Shown here piece after piece: positions 16,526-25,776 of a DNA stretch of 64,000 nucleotides. The notes beneath the pieces were generated by a model that saw nothing but the letters and a program-made list of their open reading frames with translations, did not search any database and had not been told where the DNA came from. The translations under genes and the position numbers were made by a program. The stretch covers positions 1 to 64,000 of the forward strand of contig CAKZGE010000002.1 in assembly GCA_936914845.1 (NCBI GenBank). The letters are read 5' to 3'. Within the stretch, counting starts at the first letter, position 1. The number at the start of each line of letters is the position of its first letter. The stretch comes from an uncultured Chloracidobacterium sp. GTDB taxonomy: Bacteria > Acidobacteriota > Blastocatellia > Pyrinomonadales > Pyrinomonadaceae.

Positions 16526-19399
16526 TTAACTCAGAAGTTGTCGGAGCACATACGGAAGAATTCCACCGCCCTTATAATATTCAACTTCGATCGGTGTATC
16601 GATGCGCAGCATCAATTCAACGTTCTCAATACTGCCGTCTGCACGCGTGACGGTCAACGTAACTGACTGGCGAGGGCGAACGTTGCCGGTCTCAAGTCCT
16701 TTTAGATCAAAGATCTCAGTGCCGTCAAGCTGCAGCGTTGCGGCCGATTGTCCATCTTTGAACTGCAGCGGCAATACCCCCATGCCGACCAGATTCGACC
16801 GGTGAATACGTTCAAAGGACTGAGCGACGACCGCCTTTACTCCCATCAATCGCGTGCCTTTTGCTGCCCAGTCTCGCGAACTCCCCGTGCCGTATTCCTG
16901 CCCGGCGAAGATCACGAGCGGTGTTCCTTCCGCACCGTACTGCACCGCGGCATCGTAAATTGACATCTCTTCGCCGCTCGGCTGGACCCTGGTCACTCCA
17001 CCTTCGACCGGTGCCGCGATCAAATTCTTTATCCGCACGTTGGCAAAAGTCCCCCGAAGCATCACATGGTCGTTTCCGCGACGGGAACCGTACGAGTTAA
17101 AGTCCTGGGGAGCAACGCCCTTTTCCTGAAGATACAGGCCGGCCGGTGAATTGGCCTTGATCGCTCCGGCCGGAGAAATGTGGTCCGTCGTTACCGAATC
17201 ACCAAATATCGCCAAAGCCCTAGCACCAGTAAAGTCAGAAAACCCGCCCGTTTCCATAGAAAAATCTTGAAAATAAGGCGGCTCCTGAATATATGTCGAA
17301 TCTGGGTCCCATTCGTAGATCTGACCGACGCTTGATTCGATATCGTTCCACAGCGGATTTTGCTCTGCAAACTGACTGTAGAGATCTCGGTACGTTGCGG
17401 GGTCGAAAGCGGCCTGTAAATATTCTTTGACCTCGTCCAATGTCGCCCAAATGTCTTTCAAGAAAACGTCGTTACCATCTCGATCTTGTCCGATAGGCTT
17501 TAGGTTTACATCATTCAATACCGTTCCGGCAAGAGCGAATGCAACGACAAGCGGGGGCGACATCAAAAAGTTAGCTTTGATGTTTTGATGAACGCGGGCC
17601 TCAAAATTTCGATTTCCGGAAAGGACGGACGCCGCGACGAGATCATGTTCGATGATCTGCTCTTCAATACCTGAATCCAATGGGCCGGAGTTTCCGATAC
17701 AGGTCGTACAGCCGTAACCTACAAGGTCAAATCCGATCTCATTCAAATACGTTTGCAACCCGGCTTTTTCCAGATATTCAGTTACTACCCGCGACCCCGG
17801 AGCCAAAGATGTCTTAACGTATGCCGGAACCTTCATTCCGCGTTCGTGAGCCTTTTTAGCGACGATACCTGCCGCGATCATCACCGAGGGATTCGAGGTG
17901 TTCGTACAGGAAGTGATGGCGGCGATAAGAACGTCGCCGTGGCCGATATTTGTATTCGTAACCTCGCGTTTTTCGCTTTCTGCTTCGACAACGCGATCCG
18001 GCGTGGGCCGGTTGTTTATCATTTCGACCTCGGTCGTAATGTTCGTGTTTTGCTCGCTCACCTCACCGAGCAGCGGCAACGGGATCGATCTTTGACTTTG
18101 ATCTCCGCCGCCGGCGATGAATCCGGTCGGCAACCCGGTCATCGTAACAGGAAATCTCTTTTCGAGATCCTCGGTGCTCATCCCATATCCGCCATCCGCC
18201 GCCGACTTTGTAAACAGCTCGACGAATCGATCATCAAGAGCCGAAAGCTCAATACGGTCTTGCGGGCGTTTGGGTCCCGCCACTGCGGGGGTTATCGTTT
18301 CCAGATCAAGATTGAAAACCGTCGAATAATCAACCTCGCCATCACGTGGTATTCCGAACATTTCCTGCGCCTGATAGTAGTTTCGAATGGTGTCGATCTG
18401 TTCCTGCGAACGTCCGGTAGCGGCAAAATAATCGAGCGTTTTTTCGTCAATACCGAAAAAGCCCATGGTCGCTCCATATTCGGGAGCCATATTGGCGATG
18501 GTCGCTCGGTCCGTTGCGTGGAGAGCAGCCGCACCTTCGCCAAAGAACTCAACGAATTTTCCAACGACATTGGCTTTACGGAGCATTTCAGTGATACGTA
18601 ACACCAGATCGGTGGCGGTCGCACCCTGAGGAAGCGAGCCCGACAAGTTGACGCCGACAACATCGGGCGTCAAAAAGTAAACCGGCTGGCCGAGCATTCC
18701 GGCTTCGGCTTCGATACCGCCGACACCCCAGGCCACGATGCCTAATCCATTGATCATCGTCGTATGCGAATCCGTGCCGACTAACGAATCAGGAAAATAG
18801 ACGCCCTCCCGTTCAAAAACCCCCTTCGCCAAATATTCTAAATTTACTTGATGAACGATCCCGATCCCCGGCGGCACAACGCTAAAGCCGCTGAATGCTT
18901 GAGTTCCCCATTTCAAAAAGCGGTATCGCTGTTCATTTCGCTTGAATTCCATTTCGATATTGCGTTGATAGGCGTCTTCACTCCCGGCAAAATCAACCTG
19001 AACCGAGTGGTCGATCACGAGATCGACCGGAACCAATGGCTCGATCACACTAACATCGCGTCCCATCTTCTTCACCGCCGAACGCATCGCGGCCAGATCT
19101 ACCAAAAGCGGAACACCCGTAAAATCTTGAAGAATTACACGGGCAACTACGAAAGGTATCTCTTCCGTGCGTTCGCTTTCGGCCTGCCAACCGGCAAGTT
19201 CGCGGACATTTGCTTCACTGACCTTTTTGCCGTCGTCAAAATTCCGAAGCACGGATTCAAGTACGATCCGTATCGATACGGGGAGACGAGATATGTTGCC
19301 GATGCCTTCCTTTTCCAGTTGCGGAAGTGAATAGAACACTCCCTTACTTCCCGATCCGGTCTGGAAAGTCTGCCGCGTGTTGAACAAATTGTGTGTCAT
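16526..19399 (-). CDS. acnA: Aconitate hydratase A
   Basis: 957 residues of the AcnA/IRP1 type, slightly longer than the usual 890-910. The three 4Fe-4S ligands are in AAITSCTNTSNPS and YGCTTCIGNSGPL. Other signatures are VGTDSHTTMINGLG, LTPDVVGVNLSG, ARALAIFGDSVTTDHISPAG, FNSYGSRRGND and the substrate-binding YGTGSSRDWAAKG. It interconverts citrate and isocitrate in the TCA cycle, in the cytoplasm; relatives can also bind mRNA when the cluster is lost. It is a single gene with no other TCA genes nearby. The 164 bases downstream (16362-16525) show nothing notable. Confidence 0.97.
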   Translation of the reverse strand: MTHNLFNTRQTFQTGSGSKGVFYSLPQLEKEGIGNISRLPVSIRIVLESVLRNFDDGKKVSEANVRELAGWQAESERTEEIPFVVARVILQDFTGVPLLVDLAAMRSAVKKMGRDVSVIEPLVPVDLVIDHSVQVDFAGSEDAYQRNIEMEFKRNEQRYRFLKWGTQAFSGFSVVPPGIGIVHQVNLEYLAKGVFEREGVYFPDSLVGTDSHTTMINGLGIVAWGVGGIEAEAGMLGQPVYFLTPDVVGVNLSGSLPQGATATDLVLRITEMLRKANVVGKFVEFFGEGAAALHATDRATIANMAPEYGATMGFFGIDEKTLDYFAATGRSQEQIDTIRNYYQAQEMFGIPRDGEVDYSTVFNLDLETITPAVAGPKRPQDRIELSALDDRFVELFTKSAADGGYGMSTEDLEKRFPVTMTGLPTGFIAGGGDQSQRSIPLPLLGEVSEQNTNITTEVEMINNRPTPDRVVEAESEKREVTNTNIGHGDVLIAAITSCTNTSNPSVMIAAGIVAKKAHERGMKVPAYVKTSLAPGSRVVTEYLEKAGLQTYLNEIGFDLVGYGCTTCIGNSGPLDSGIEEQIIEHDLVAASVLSGNRNFEARVHQNIKANFLMSPPLVVAFALAGTVLNDVNLKPIGQDRDGNDVFLKDIWATLDEVKEYLQAAFDPATYRDLYSQFAEQNPLWNDIESSVGQIYEWDPDSTYIQEPPYFQDFSMETGGFSDFTGARALAIFGDSVTTDHISPAGAIKANSPAGLYLQEKGVAPQDFNSYGSRRGNDHVMLRGTFANVRIKNLIAAPVEGGVTRVQPSGEEMSIYDAAVQYGAEGTPLVIFAGQEYGTGSSRDWAAKGTRLMGVKAVVAQSFERIHRSNLVGMGVLPLQFKDGQSAATLQLDGTEIFDLKGLETGNVRPRQSVTLTVTRADGSIENVELMLRIDTPIEVEYYKGGGILPYVLRQLLS

Positions 19400-19511
19400 A
19401 GATTTGAAATGATTCCCGATAATATATAGCCTAAGCCGATCTAGGCCAAATTAAGAAAACATCCATTTTACCATATTTCGGATGCTCTTTAGAAACATCA
19501 AGAGAAGTTGG

Positions 19512-20492
19512 TCATTTACGAAGAAGAAAGCTCGCCGGAACGGAGAAAATGTCGTGTATCAATCTGGAACCGAGATATTGCCGCAAGCCCGAACGGACGA
19601 TCCCCGCCGACCTCATCTCCGAACGATCCGGGAACTCAAGCAGCACATCACACAACGACGTACATTCCCTGCCGGCCCTATTCAATCGATCTGTCGGCAC
19701 AATTGTCATTAATGTTCCGTCTTCGGCCGACCAACGGAACGGCGGACGGCGGGCCATGTCGAACATTTTCCATTTTTTCGAAATTGCGGAAGATGCCCGC
19801 AGCACCTTGACGTCCTCATCCCGAATGATCACTAAAATTCCACTGTTTTCCATCCGCGAGCAAAAGATCAGGCTCAGGTCGGCTCCGTGCGCACGCACCC
19901 ACTGCACTCCTGCTATATTCGAAGCTTTTTGGGCTGTTCGATATTCGTGGTATCCGGTGCCTCGGATATGATTCACACCGGTCTCTCGTCCGCGCTTATC
20001 AAAAGTTGTAATGCGGCCGGTAACATCTGCCCGCGGCACCGAAAAATTCCAAGAATTGGAATGATCGCGGCTATCAAAGCTTTTCAATACATCGTATTCA
20101 ATAGAAAGCCATTCAAGTTGCGCAGAAAGCACCGGTCGTCGACCTTCGTCTTCTAGATGCACCGAAAAGCCCGAGCCATACTCGGCAGTTGCAAATTCAA
20201 AATAGCTATTTCCAAAATTAAACCGCGTTGACCGCTCTTCTTTCTGTATTCGGGCCGCGGCTTCCCAAGCCAATCGAGTGCGTTTGCCTTCGCGAAAATG
20301 CAACAGCTCGACAACATCTCGAACGCCTCTTCGAAATACTAACTGTAAACACTCGGTGCCGTCGTCGGATATCACATCGAAATACCAGATCTGATCTTGC
20401 GGCATCTTCCGTCCGGAGTCGGAAAACTCGGTAGCAATATCTGACATTACTGCAAATTCGTCCGCGAGCGGTGTATAATGATGTACGACCAT
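19512..20492 (-). CDS. CrtC/AttH-like lipocalin-fold protein
   Basis: 326 residues without a signal peptide. The pattern IWYFDVISDDG near the start, a central SWNFSVPRADVTGRI, and RGTGYHEYRTAQ matches the layout of the hydroxyneurosporene synthase (CrtC) and AttH-like double-lipocalin family, whose members often have a GxGYHDHN motif. Here the motif is GTGYHEYR, so the Asp-His-Asn part is not kept. CrtC hydrates carotenoids, but no carotenoid genes are near, so another lipid-like ligand is more likely. It is a single gene, divergent from the lipoprotein gene at 20586. Confidence 0.6.
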   Translation of the reverse strand: MVVHHYTPLADEFAVMSDIATEFSDSGRKMPQDQIWYFDVISDDGTECLQLVFRRGVRDVVELLHFREGKRTRLAWEAAARIQKEERSTRFNFGNSYFEFATAEYGSGFSVHLEDEGRRPVLSAQLEWLSIEYDVLKSFDSRDHSNSWNFSVPRADVTGRITTFDKRGRETGVNHIRGTGYHEYRTAQKASNIAGVQWVRAHGADLSLIFCSRMENSGILVIIRDEDVKVLRASSAISKKWKMFDMARRPPFRWSAEDGTLMTIVPTDRLNRAGRECTSLCDVLLEFPDRSEMRSAGIVRSGLRQYLGSRLIHDIFSVPASFLLRK

Positions 20493-20585
20493 CGTGATCT
20501 ATTTTAGTGGATCGGAAACTTCTAAAAGAATCGCAGAAACGCCAATTTATCGCAATCATTTTCGACGTGAGCGATGAGGAAACTT

Positions 20586-20957
20586 ATGAAACATAGGACA
20601 AATTTTTTACTTGTTACGATCGTACTGTTCATTGCGGTTTTCGCGGCGGCTTGTCCAAAACGCGTCAGCATTGGGGATATAGAGGCTGATCCCGCCAAAT
20701 ATCGCGACAAAACGGTCGCTGTCGCGGGCACGGTTGAAGATAGCTGGGGCTTGTCTATCCCCGGAACTTCGATCAGCGGCGGTGCTTACAAAATATCTGA
20801 CGGGACCGGTTCGATTTGGATCGTGACAAAACGGAACGTTCCTTCCAAGGGCACAAAGGTCGGGGTAAAAGGCCGTGTCGGTTCAGGTGTAAGTCTCGGC
20901 GGACGAAATTACGGGCTTGCGATCGATGAAGAGGAACGGCGCTTTCCGGGCAGATAA
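20586..20957 (+). CDS. Small lipoprotein with OB-fold-like domain
   Basis: About 123 residues from the ATG at 20586, preferred because GAGGAA lies just upstream; an ATG at 20574 has no such site. The signal ends with a lipobox (VFAAACPKR). The mature part reads ISIGDIEADPAKYRDKTV-like, then VAGTVEDSW, YKISDGTGSIWIVT and GVKGRVGSG. This is the strand pattern of small OB-fold proteins exported to the periplasm. The function is unknown. It is followed after four bases by a DinB-like gene. Confidence 0.78.
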   Translation: MKHRTNFLLVTIVLFIAVFAAACPKRVSIGDIEADPAKYRDKTVAVAGTVEDSWGLSIPGTSISGGAYKISDGTGSIWIVTKRNVPSKGTKVGVKGRVGSGVSLGGRNYGLAIDEEERRFPGR

Positions 20958-20961
20958 TACG

Positions 20962-21438
20962 ATGGATTCGCTTTTGAACATTCTCGACGGCCAGTTTGCC
21001 GCCATCGACGCTGGCTCCCGACGCCTTCTTGACGTTCTTGCGGAAGAAGACCTTTTTCGGCAGCCGAGACCGCTTGAAAGGACCTATGCGATGTTCTCTT
21101 GCGGTGAATATATTCTTCGATCGGCGGCGGCCGTAGAACAGACCTTCGGCGGCATTACTACAAAGTTGTGGGATGATCCGTTTGAATGGACGCTGCCCGA
21201 AAAGCTTTCGTCAATTGCCGCTGTGGTCGAATACCTTAATGATGTTGAAGAGACCCGACAGCGTGGGTTTGCATTTTTCACATCAGACACAGATTTGCTG
21301 AAGCAAATGCCCGCTCCTGAAAAGGTCAAACCCATTGCCCAAATTTTGCTCGAAACGGTTAGCCGCTCACGACATTTTCAAGGGCGAGCCTTTGCTGTTT
21401 TTCAAATGATCTCGGATACTAAATTGCCGGCGATGTGA
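20962..21438 (+). CDS. DinB-like four-helix protein
   Basis: About 158 residues from the ATG at 20962; an in-frame start 45 bases earlier would lie inside the upstream lipoprotein gene. It is all-helical, with LLNILDGQFAAIDAGSRRLL at the start and ILLETVSRSRHFQGRAF near the end. The length and helix layout fit the DinB/YfiT superfamily, which often binds metal through three His, but only one clear His is present in the expected region. Metal binding is therefore doubtful, and the protein may be a structural relative only. Confidence 0.6.
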   Translation: MDSLLNILDGQFAAIDAGSRRLLDVLAEEDLFRQPRPLERTYAMFSCGEYILRSAAAVEQTFGGITTKLWDDPFEWTLPEKLSSIAAVVEYLNDVEETRQRGFAFFTSDTDLLKQMPAPEKVKPIAQILLETVSRSRHFQGRAFAVFQMISDTKLPAM

Positions 21439-21505
21439 ATTATTTGCGAACTTTTATCTCTTCAGTAACGTAACTTTTCGCGTGCCGAACGATCTTGGAG
21501 ACACC

Positions 21506-22042
21506 ATGCAACTCTTTTGTCCCCGATGTGGGCAGCAGCAAGTTTCACCCGAAACAAAGTTTTGTTCCCGGTGTGGTTTTCAGCTTGGGTTGGTCAATGA
21601 ACTCATTCTAAATGGCGGCTATCTGCCGCAGCTCGAACAGCTCCGGAAGAGGCCTTGGTTGAGCAGAACCAATGGTATTGTTTTCAGCGTGATGTGGTTC
21701 CTATTCTTCACTTTGCTGCTTACTTCGTTGATCGGCATCGCGGGCGGCGAAGATTCAGTGGCGGTTGCGGCTGTGATCGGCATATTTGGTTCTATGATGC
21801 TGCTGTTAGCGTCACTTGTGTTCCTCCGCAATCCTCCGAGATCTTTACCGATCAGTTATCTGGCGATGGGACCACAAATGGACACAACCGCGAAACAAGG
21901 GGCTTTACCGGCGGAGCAAAGCATTCCCGCCGGTGTCTATGACGCCCCGAAAGGAAATTGGCGGGCACCTGCAACCGGCGAGGTTCGCTTCCCGGGTTCT
22001 GTCACAGATGACACTACAAAACTTCTAAAAAAGGAAGAATAA
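21506..22042 (+). CDS. Zinc-ribbon protein with two membrane segments (copy 1)
   Basis: About 178 residues from the ATG at 21506, with GGAG six bases upstream; a GTG at 21482 would add eight residues before the zinc ribbon. An N-terminal zinc ribbon (FCPRCGQQQ...FCSRCGFQLG) is followed by two hydrophobic segments at about residues 55-80 and 85-105, then a polar tail. The cytoplasmic ribbon and membrane hairpin suggest a sensing or scaffolding role. It is followed two bases later by a paralogue with the same layout (22044-22562). Confidence 0.78.
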   Translation: MQLFCPRCGQQQVSPETKFCSRCGFQLGLVNELILNGGYLPQLEQLRKRPWLSRTNGIVFSVMWFLFFTLLLTSLIGIAGGEDSVAVAAVIGIFGSMMLLLASLVFLRNPPRSLPISYLAMGPQMDTTAKQGALPAEQSIPAGVYDAPKGNWRAPATGEVRFPGSVTDDTTKLLKKEE

Positions 22043-22043
22043 G

Positions 22044-22562
22044 ATGCATTGCCCAAAATGCGGCCAACAACAGGCCGCGGAAGATACGCGATTCTGTTCC
22101 CGCTGCGGTTTTTCACTCGGAGCGGTTTCTCTAGTTATAGCGAACGAAGGAGAACTGCCAATTTCTCATATTGAAGCAACAGAACCGGATGCTCGAAAGA
22201 ACGGGTTAAAACAAGGATTATTTGTTATGCTCCTCGCGGTGGTCATAGTACCACTCCTGACCGCTATTGCGATTGGCTTGCGGTTCGGCCCGACAATTCC
22301 CTTGATCGCTCTTATTTTGCTTTTAGGAGGCGGTTTTCTGCGGCTCGCATACGCTTTTTTATTTGAAGCATCCACGCCCACCCATAAAACTGTCGCGAAC
22401 GGCAGCTCCGCGAGAAATGCTTTCGAACCCAAAAATAACGAAGAACGGCGAAGTTTTCCTTCGGCTGCTTATACCGCCCCCGCGAGAGAGGGGTGGAGGG
22501 CAGAGACAAATGACCTTGCGACACCGTCTAGTGTGACGGAATCTACGACCCGGCTTCTATGA
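22044..22562 (+). CDS. Zinc-ribbon protein with two membrane segments (copy 2)
   Basis: 172 residues. The ribbon MHCPKCGQQQAAEDTRFCSRCG closely matches that of the preceding gene, and the membrane hairpin occupies about residues 58-105. The tail of both copies ends in a similar Ser/Thr-rich segment (SVTESTTRLL here, SVTDDTTKLL in copy 1). The two are clearly a tandem duplication that has diverged in the membrane part. GGAAG precedes the start, inside the end of copy 1. The function is unknown. Confidence 0.8.
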   Translation: MHCPKCGQQQAAEDTRFCSRCGFSLGAVSLVIANEGELPISHIEATEPDARKNGLKQGLFVMLLAVVIVPLLTAIAIGLRFGPTIPLIALILLLGGGFLRLAYAFLFEASTPTHKTVANGSSARNAFEPKNNEERRSFPSAAYTAPAREGWRAETNDLATPSSVTESTTRLL

Positions 22563-22578
22563 CCCCTCGGTGTCCCGT

Positions 22579-24315
22579 TCAATAGCCGATCGCCGCTCCG
22601 TCGCTCCTCGAATCTATGGCACCGAGCCGTACGCCTTCTTTGTCGATCATTATTCCCGTGGCAGAGGCAATATATCCCGGGCCTGGAGCAAATTTGTGGC
22701 CTTTTTCGGTCAAGATCTTCATCGTATCGGGCGAAAGTCCGTAAGGCTCCCAAAAGATCTGATCCGGCAACCACTGCTGATGAATTCGCGGAGCATCGAT
22801 CGCTGCCTGAATATCCATTTCGTGATCTATCACGTTGATCACAGACTGCATAACCGCCGATATTATACGCGGGCCGCCGCGAGCTCCTAGAGCAAACCAA
22901 ACCGATCCATCTTTTCTCAAAACAATGGTTGGAGTCATTGAAGAGAGTGGCCTTTTACCTCCTTGAACAGCATTGCGTTCGCCTTGCACCAAACCGAAAA
23001 GATTAGGTTTTCCGGGCTGGGCAGCAAAATCGTCCATTTCATCGTTCATCAAAACACCGGTACCTTTGATCGTGACTCGCGAACCGTAGAGGTCGTTTAT
23101 TGTGTATGTATTCGACACCACCATCCCATCCGCATCGACAACCGTGTAATGGGTCGTTTCGGTTGGTTCCGCTCCGAGAGGTTGTCCAAATTTTATTTGA
23201 CTGCTGCTTGAAGCCTTTTCGAGATCGATCGTGGACCTTCGCTCAGCCGCGTATTTTTTATCTATCAACCCTGCTGTCGGAACCGAAGCAAAGTCCGGAT
23301 CTGCCATGTATTCGGCGCGGTCGGCAAAAGCACGCCGAGAGGCTTCGGCCAAAACATGGTATTTTGCCGCCGAATTGTATTGCAAACTCTTAATATCATA
23401 AGCCTCGAGCATATTTAAGACCTGCAGCATAACTATTCCGCCCGAACTGGGCGGCGGCATCGTGATGATGTCAAATCCGCGATAATTACCCTTTAACGGC
23501 TCTCGCTCTTTCGCTCTATAACCCTTAAGATCTTCGAGCGTGATCAAACCGCCGTTAGCTTTCATATCGGCGGCGATCATTTCGGCTGTTTTGCCGGAAT
23601 AGAATTCCGCGGCCCCGTTCCGCTGAATGCGGCCCAGCGTTTGAGCCAGTTCGGATTGCTTGAAAATATCGCCCTCTTTGTAGTAATTCCCATTATTCAA
23701 AAAGATGCGATCACTGTCAGGATATTTTGCGAGATGCTCCTTGTATGCGATCAAAAGTGAGGCGAGCCGATGCGAAAGACGATACCCATTTTGAGCAAGG
23801 CGGCGCGATGGTTCGATCAGATCGGCCCATTTTATTTTGCCCGACCCGTGTTTCTGAAATGCCAATTCAAATCCGGCGAGCGTTCCGGGTACTCCCGACG
23901 CACGATATCCGATGGTCGATCCGCCTTCGCCTTTGATCAGATCTCCATTCTTATCAACAAAGATATCTCTGCCCGCCGCCGCGGGTGCCATCTCTCTATA
24001 ATCGATAGCCGCGTTGCTGCCGTCCTTTTTACGGATCATCATGAACCCGCCGCCGCCGATGTTTCCAGCCTCCGGATATACGACCGCCAAAGCAATGCCG
24101 ACGGCGATGGCCGCGTCGACCGCATTTCCGCCTTTTTTAAGGATATCGATGCCGATCTGCGAAGCGAGTTCATGCTGGGAAGCAACCATCGCATGGCGCC
24201 CTCTTACCGGATCACGAGTTGCGGCGTGACCTACCGCGGGATGCACCAATGCGGTGATCGCTATCGCCGCAATCGAAAGAAATGAAAGGAACTTATCGGT
24301 CAGGCGTTTTTCCAT
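22579..24315 (-). CDS. ggt: Gamma-glutamyltransferase (periplasmic)
   Basis: 578 residues with a signal peptide (MEKRLTDKFLSFLSIAAIAI to GHAA). This Ntn-hydrolase is made as a precursor that cuts itself before a catalytic Thr, here in PTETTHYTVVDADG at about residue 385. Other conserved parts are GGNAVDAAIAVG near the N-terminus, GGGFMMIRKKDG, PPPSSGGIVMLQVLN, PLSSMTPTIVL and GARGGPRIISAV. It removes gamma-glutamyl groups from glutathione and similar peptides outside the cytoplasm. It converges on the zinc-ribbon pair. Confidence 0.95.
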   Translation of the reverse strand: MEKRLTDKFLSFLSIAAIAITALVHPAVGHAATRDPVRGRHAMVASQHELASQIGIDILKKGGNAVDAAIAVGIALAVVYPEAGNIGGGGFMMIRKKDGSNAAIDYREMAPAAAGRDIFVDKNGDLIKGEGGSTIGYRASGVPGTLAGFELAFQKHGSGKIKWADLIEPSRRLAQNGYRLSHRLASLLIAYKEHLAKYPDSDRIFLNNGNYYKEGDIFKQSELAQTLGRIQRNGAAEFYSGKTAEMIAADMKANGGLITLEDLKGYRAKEREPLKGNYRGFDIITMPPPSSGGIVMLQVLNMLEAYDIKSLQYNSAAKYHVLAEASRRAFADRAEYMADPDFASVPTAGLIDKKYAAERRSTIDLEKASSSSQIKFGQPLGAEPTETTHYTVVDADGMVVSNTYTINDLYGSRVTIKGTGVLMNDEMDDFAAQPGKPNLFGLVQGERNAVQGGKRPLSSMTPTIVLRKDGSVWFALGARGGPRIISAVMQSVINVIDHEMDIQAAIDAPRIHQQWLPDQIFWEPYGLSPDTMKILTEKGHKFAPGPGYIASATGIMIDKEGVRLGAIDSRSDGAAIGY

Positions 24316-24465
24316 AGCGTTACCTTATCAGAAGATGCTTTTATGTCCAAATTTTACGGTATATGTTCTTGTGTGTTCCTTTCCAATTGTCACTAAAAAA
24401 GCTATAGTCGAATATTCGGAAACAAAAATAGCCGTTAAGTTGATGAAGGAAGACGATAGTAGAAA

Positions 24466-25776
24466 ATGCTTTCAGATCTCACGCCAAAACACATGGTTCG
24501 GGCTGTGCGCGGATACTTTTCGCGTCATCGCCGCGGTTTGGCCGAATATCGCATTTATGCCTACATCGCCATTCTCGGTCCGGGTATAATCGCCGCCAAT
24601 GCCGGGAATGATGCCAGCGGCATCGCCACTTATTCAAGCGCAGGTGCAGGCTACGGCTATTCCCTCCTCTGGACATTCCTGCCAATGACCATCAGCCTTA
24701 TTTTAGTTCAGGAAATGTGTGTCCGGATGGGTGTGGTCACCGGCAAGGGGCTTGCTGATCTGATACGCGAACACTTCGGTGTACGTTGGACGGCAGTTGT
24801 CATGCTTGCCCTATTGATCGCCAACACGGGTGTTATTGTTTCTGAATTTGTCGGCATTGCACAGGCTTCGGAGTTGTTCGGTGTATCGCGCTTTATCGTC
24901 GTGCCGCTGGCGGGCGGCTCCATCTGGTGGCTTGTGGTAAAGGGATCACAACAGCGCGTCGAACGGGTTTTTCTAGCCATGTCGCTAGTCTTCTTTGCCT
25001 ACGTTATCTCGGCCTTTCTGTCGAAGCCGCAGTGGGGCGAAGTCGCACGCAGTTTTGTTCAGCCCTCTTTTTCTACCGATACGGTTTACTTGTTCACGGT
25101 GATGGCTTTGATCGGAACGACCATAACCCCTTTCATGCAGGTATTCGTGCAGTCTTCGGTTGTTGAAAAAGGGATGGATAAGGACGATCTGCCGCTCGTC
25201 CGAGCCGATGTGATCGTCGGAACGATCTTTGCTTGTGCGATCGCCGCCTTTATTCTTATTTCCACCGCTGCAACACTTCATGTAGAAGGCGTGACAGAGA
25301 TCGATTCCGCCGCGACGGCTGCCGAATCGCTTGTGCCGATAGCCGGGATCTATGCGAAATACCTTTTCGCCGTCGGACTTTTTGGGGCTGCGATGCTGGC
25401 GATGGGCGTTTTACCGCTAGCCACCGCCTATTCAATAAGTGAAGCTCTCGGCTTTGAAAAAGGCCTGTCCCGATCCTTCCGGGAAGCTCCGATCTTTTTA
25501 GGGATATTTACGGGTTTGATCCTGGTGGGTGCGCTTATATCTTTAATTCCGGGCATTCCGCAGATCCAACTGCTGCTTTTTACACAGTGTATCAACGGAC
25601 TTCTATTGCCGATCATCCTCGTAGCGATCCTGTCATTGGCCAATAACAAAGAGATCATGGGTGAATACAAGAACCGCACCGTCTTTAATATTGCGGCTTG
25701 GATCACGACCGTGGTCGTCTCTATTCTGTCAGTGCTTTTGATCGGAAAGACCGTACTCGATATGTTCGATCACTGA
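24466..25776 (+). CDS. Nramp-family divalent metal transporter, atypical ion site
   Basis: 436 residues with about 11 hydrophobic segments across the whole length. The start of the first helix, ILGPGIIAANAGNDASGIA, fits the Nramp fold, and AGYGYSLLW matches the family. The metal-binding motif DPGN of classical manganese transporters is DASG here, so only the Asp remains. The TM6 segment reads GTTITPFMQ where classical members have an MPH motif, so the Met is also missing. Such departures are known in Nramp-related transporters with altered ion choice, for example for magnesium. It overlaps the convergent gene at 25770 by seven bases. Confidence 0.88.
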   Translation: MLSDLTPKHMVRAVRGYFSRHRRGLAEYRIYAYIAILGPGIIAANAGNDASGIATYSSAGAGYGYSLLWTFLPMTISLILVQEMCVRMGVVTGKGLADLIREHFGVRWTAVVMLALLIANTGVIVSEFVGIAQASELFGVSRFIVVPLAGGSIWWLVVKGSQQRVERVFLAMSLVFFAYVISAFLSKPQWGEVARSFVQPSFSTDTVYLFTVMALIGTTITPFMQVFVQSSVVEKGMDKDDLPLVRADVIVGTIFACAIAAFILISTAATLHVEGVTEIDSAATAAESLVPIAGIYAKYLFAVGLFGAAMLAMGVLPLATAYSISEALGFEKGLSRSFREAPIFLGIFTGLILVGALISLIPGIPQIQLLLFTQCINGLLLPIILVAILSLANNKEIMGEYKNRTVFNIAAWITTVVVSILSVLLIGKTVLDMFDH

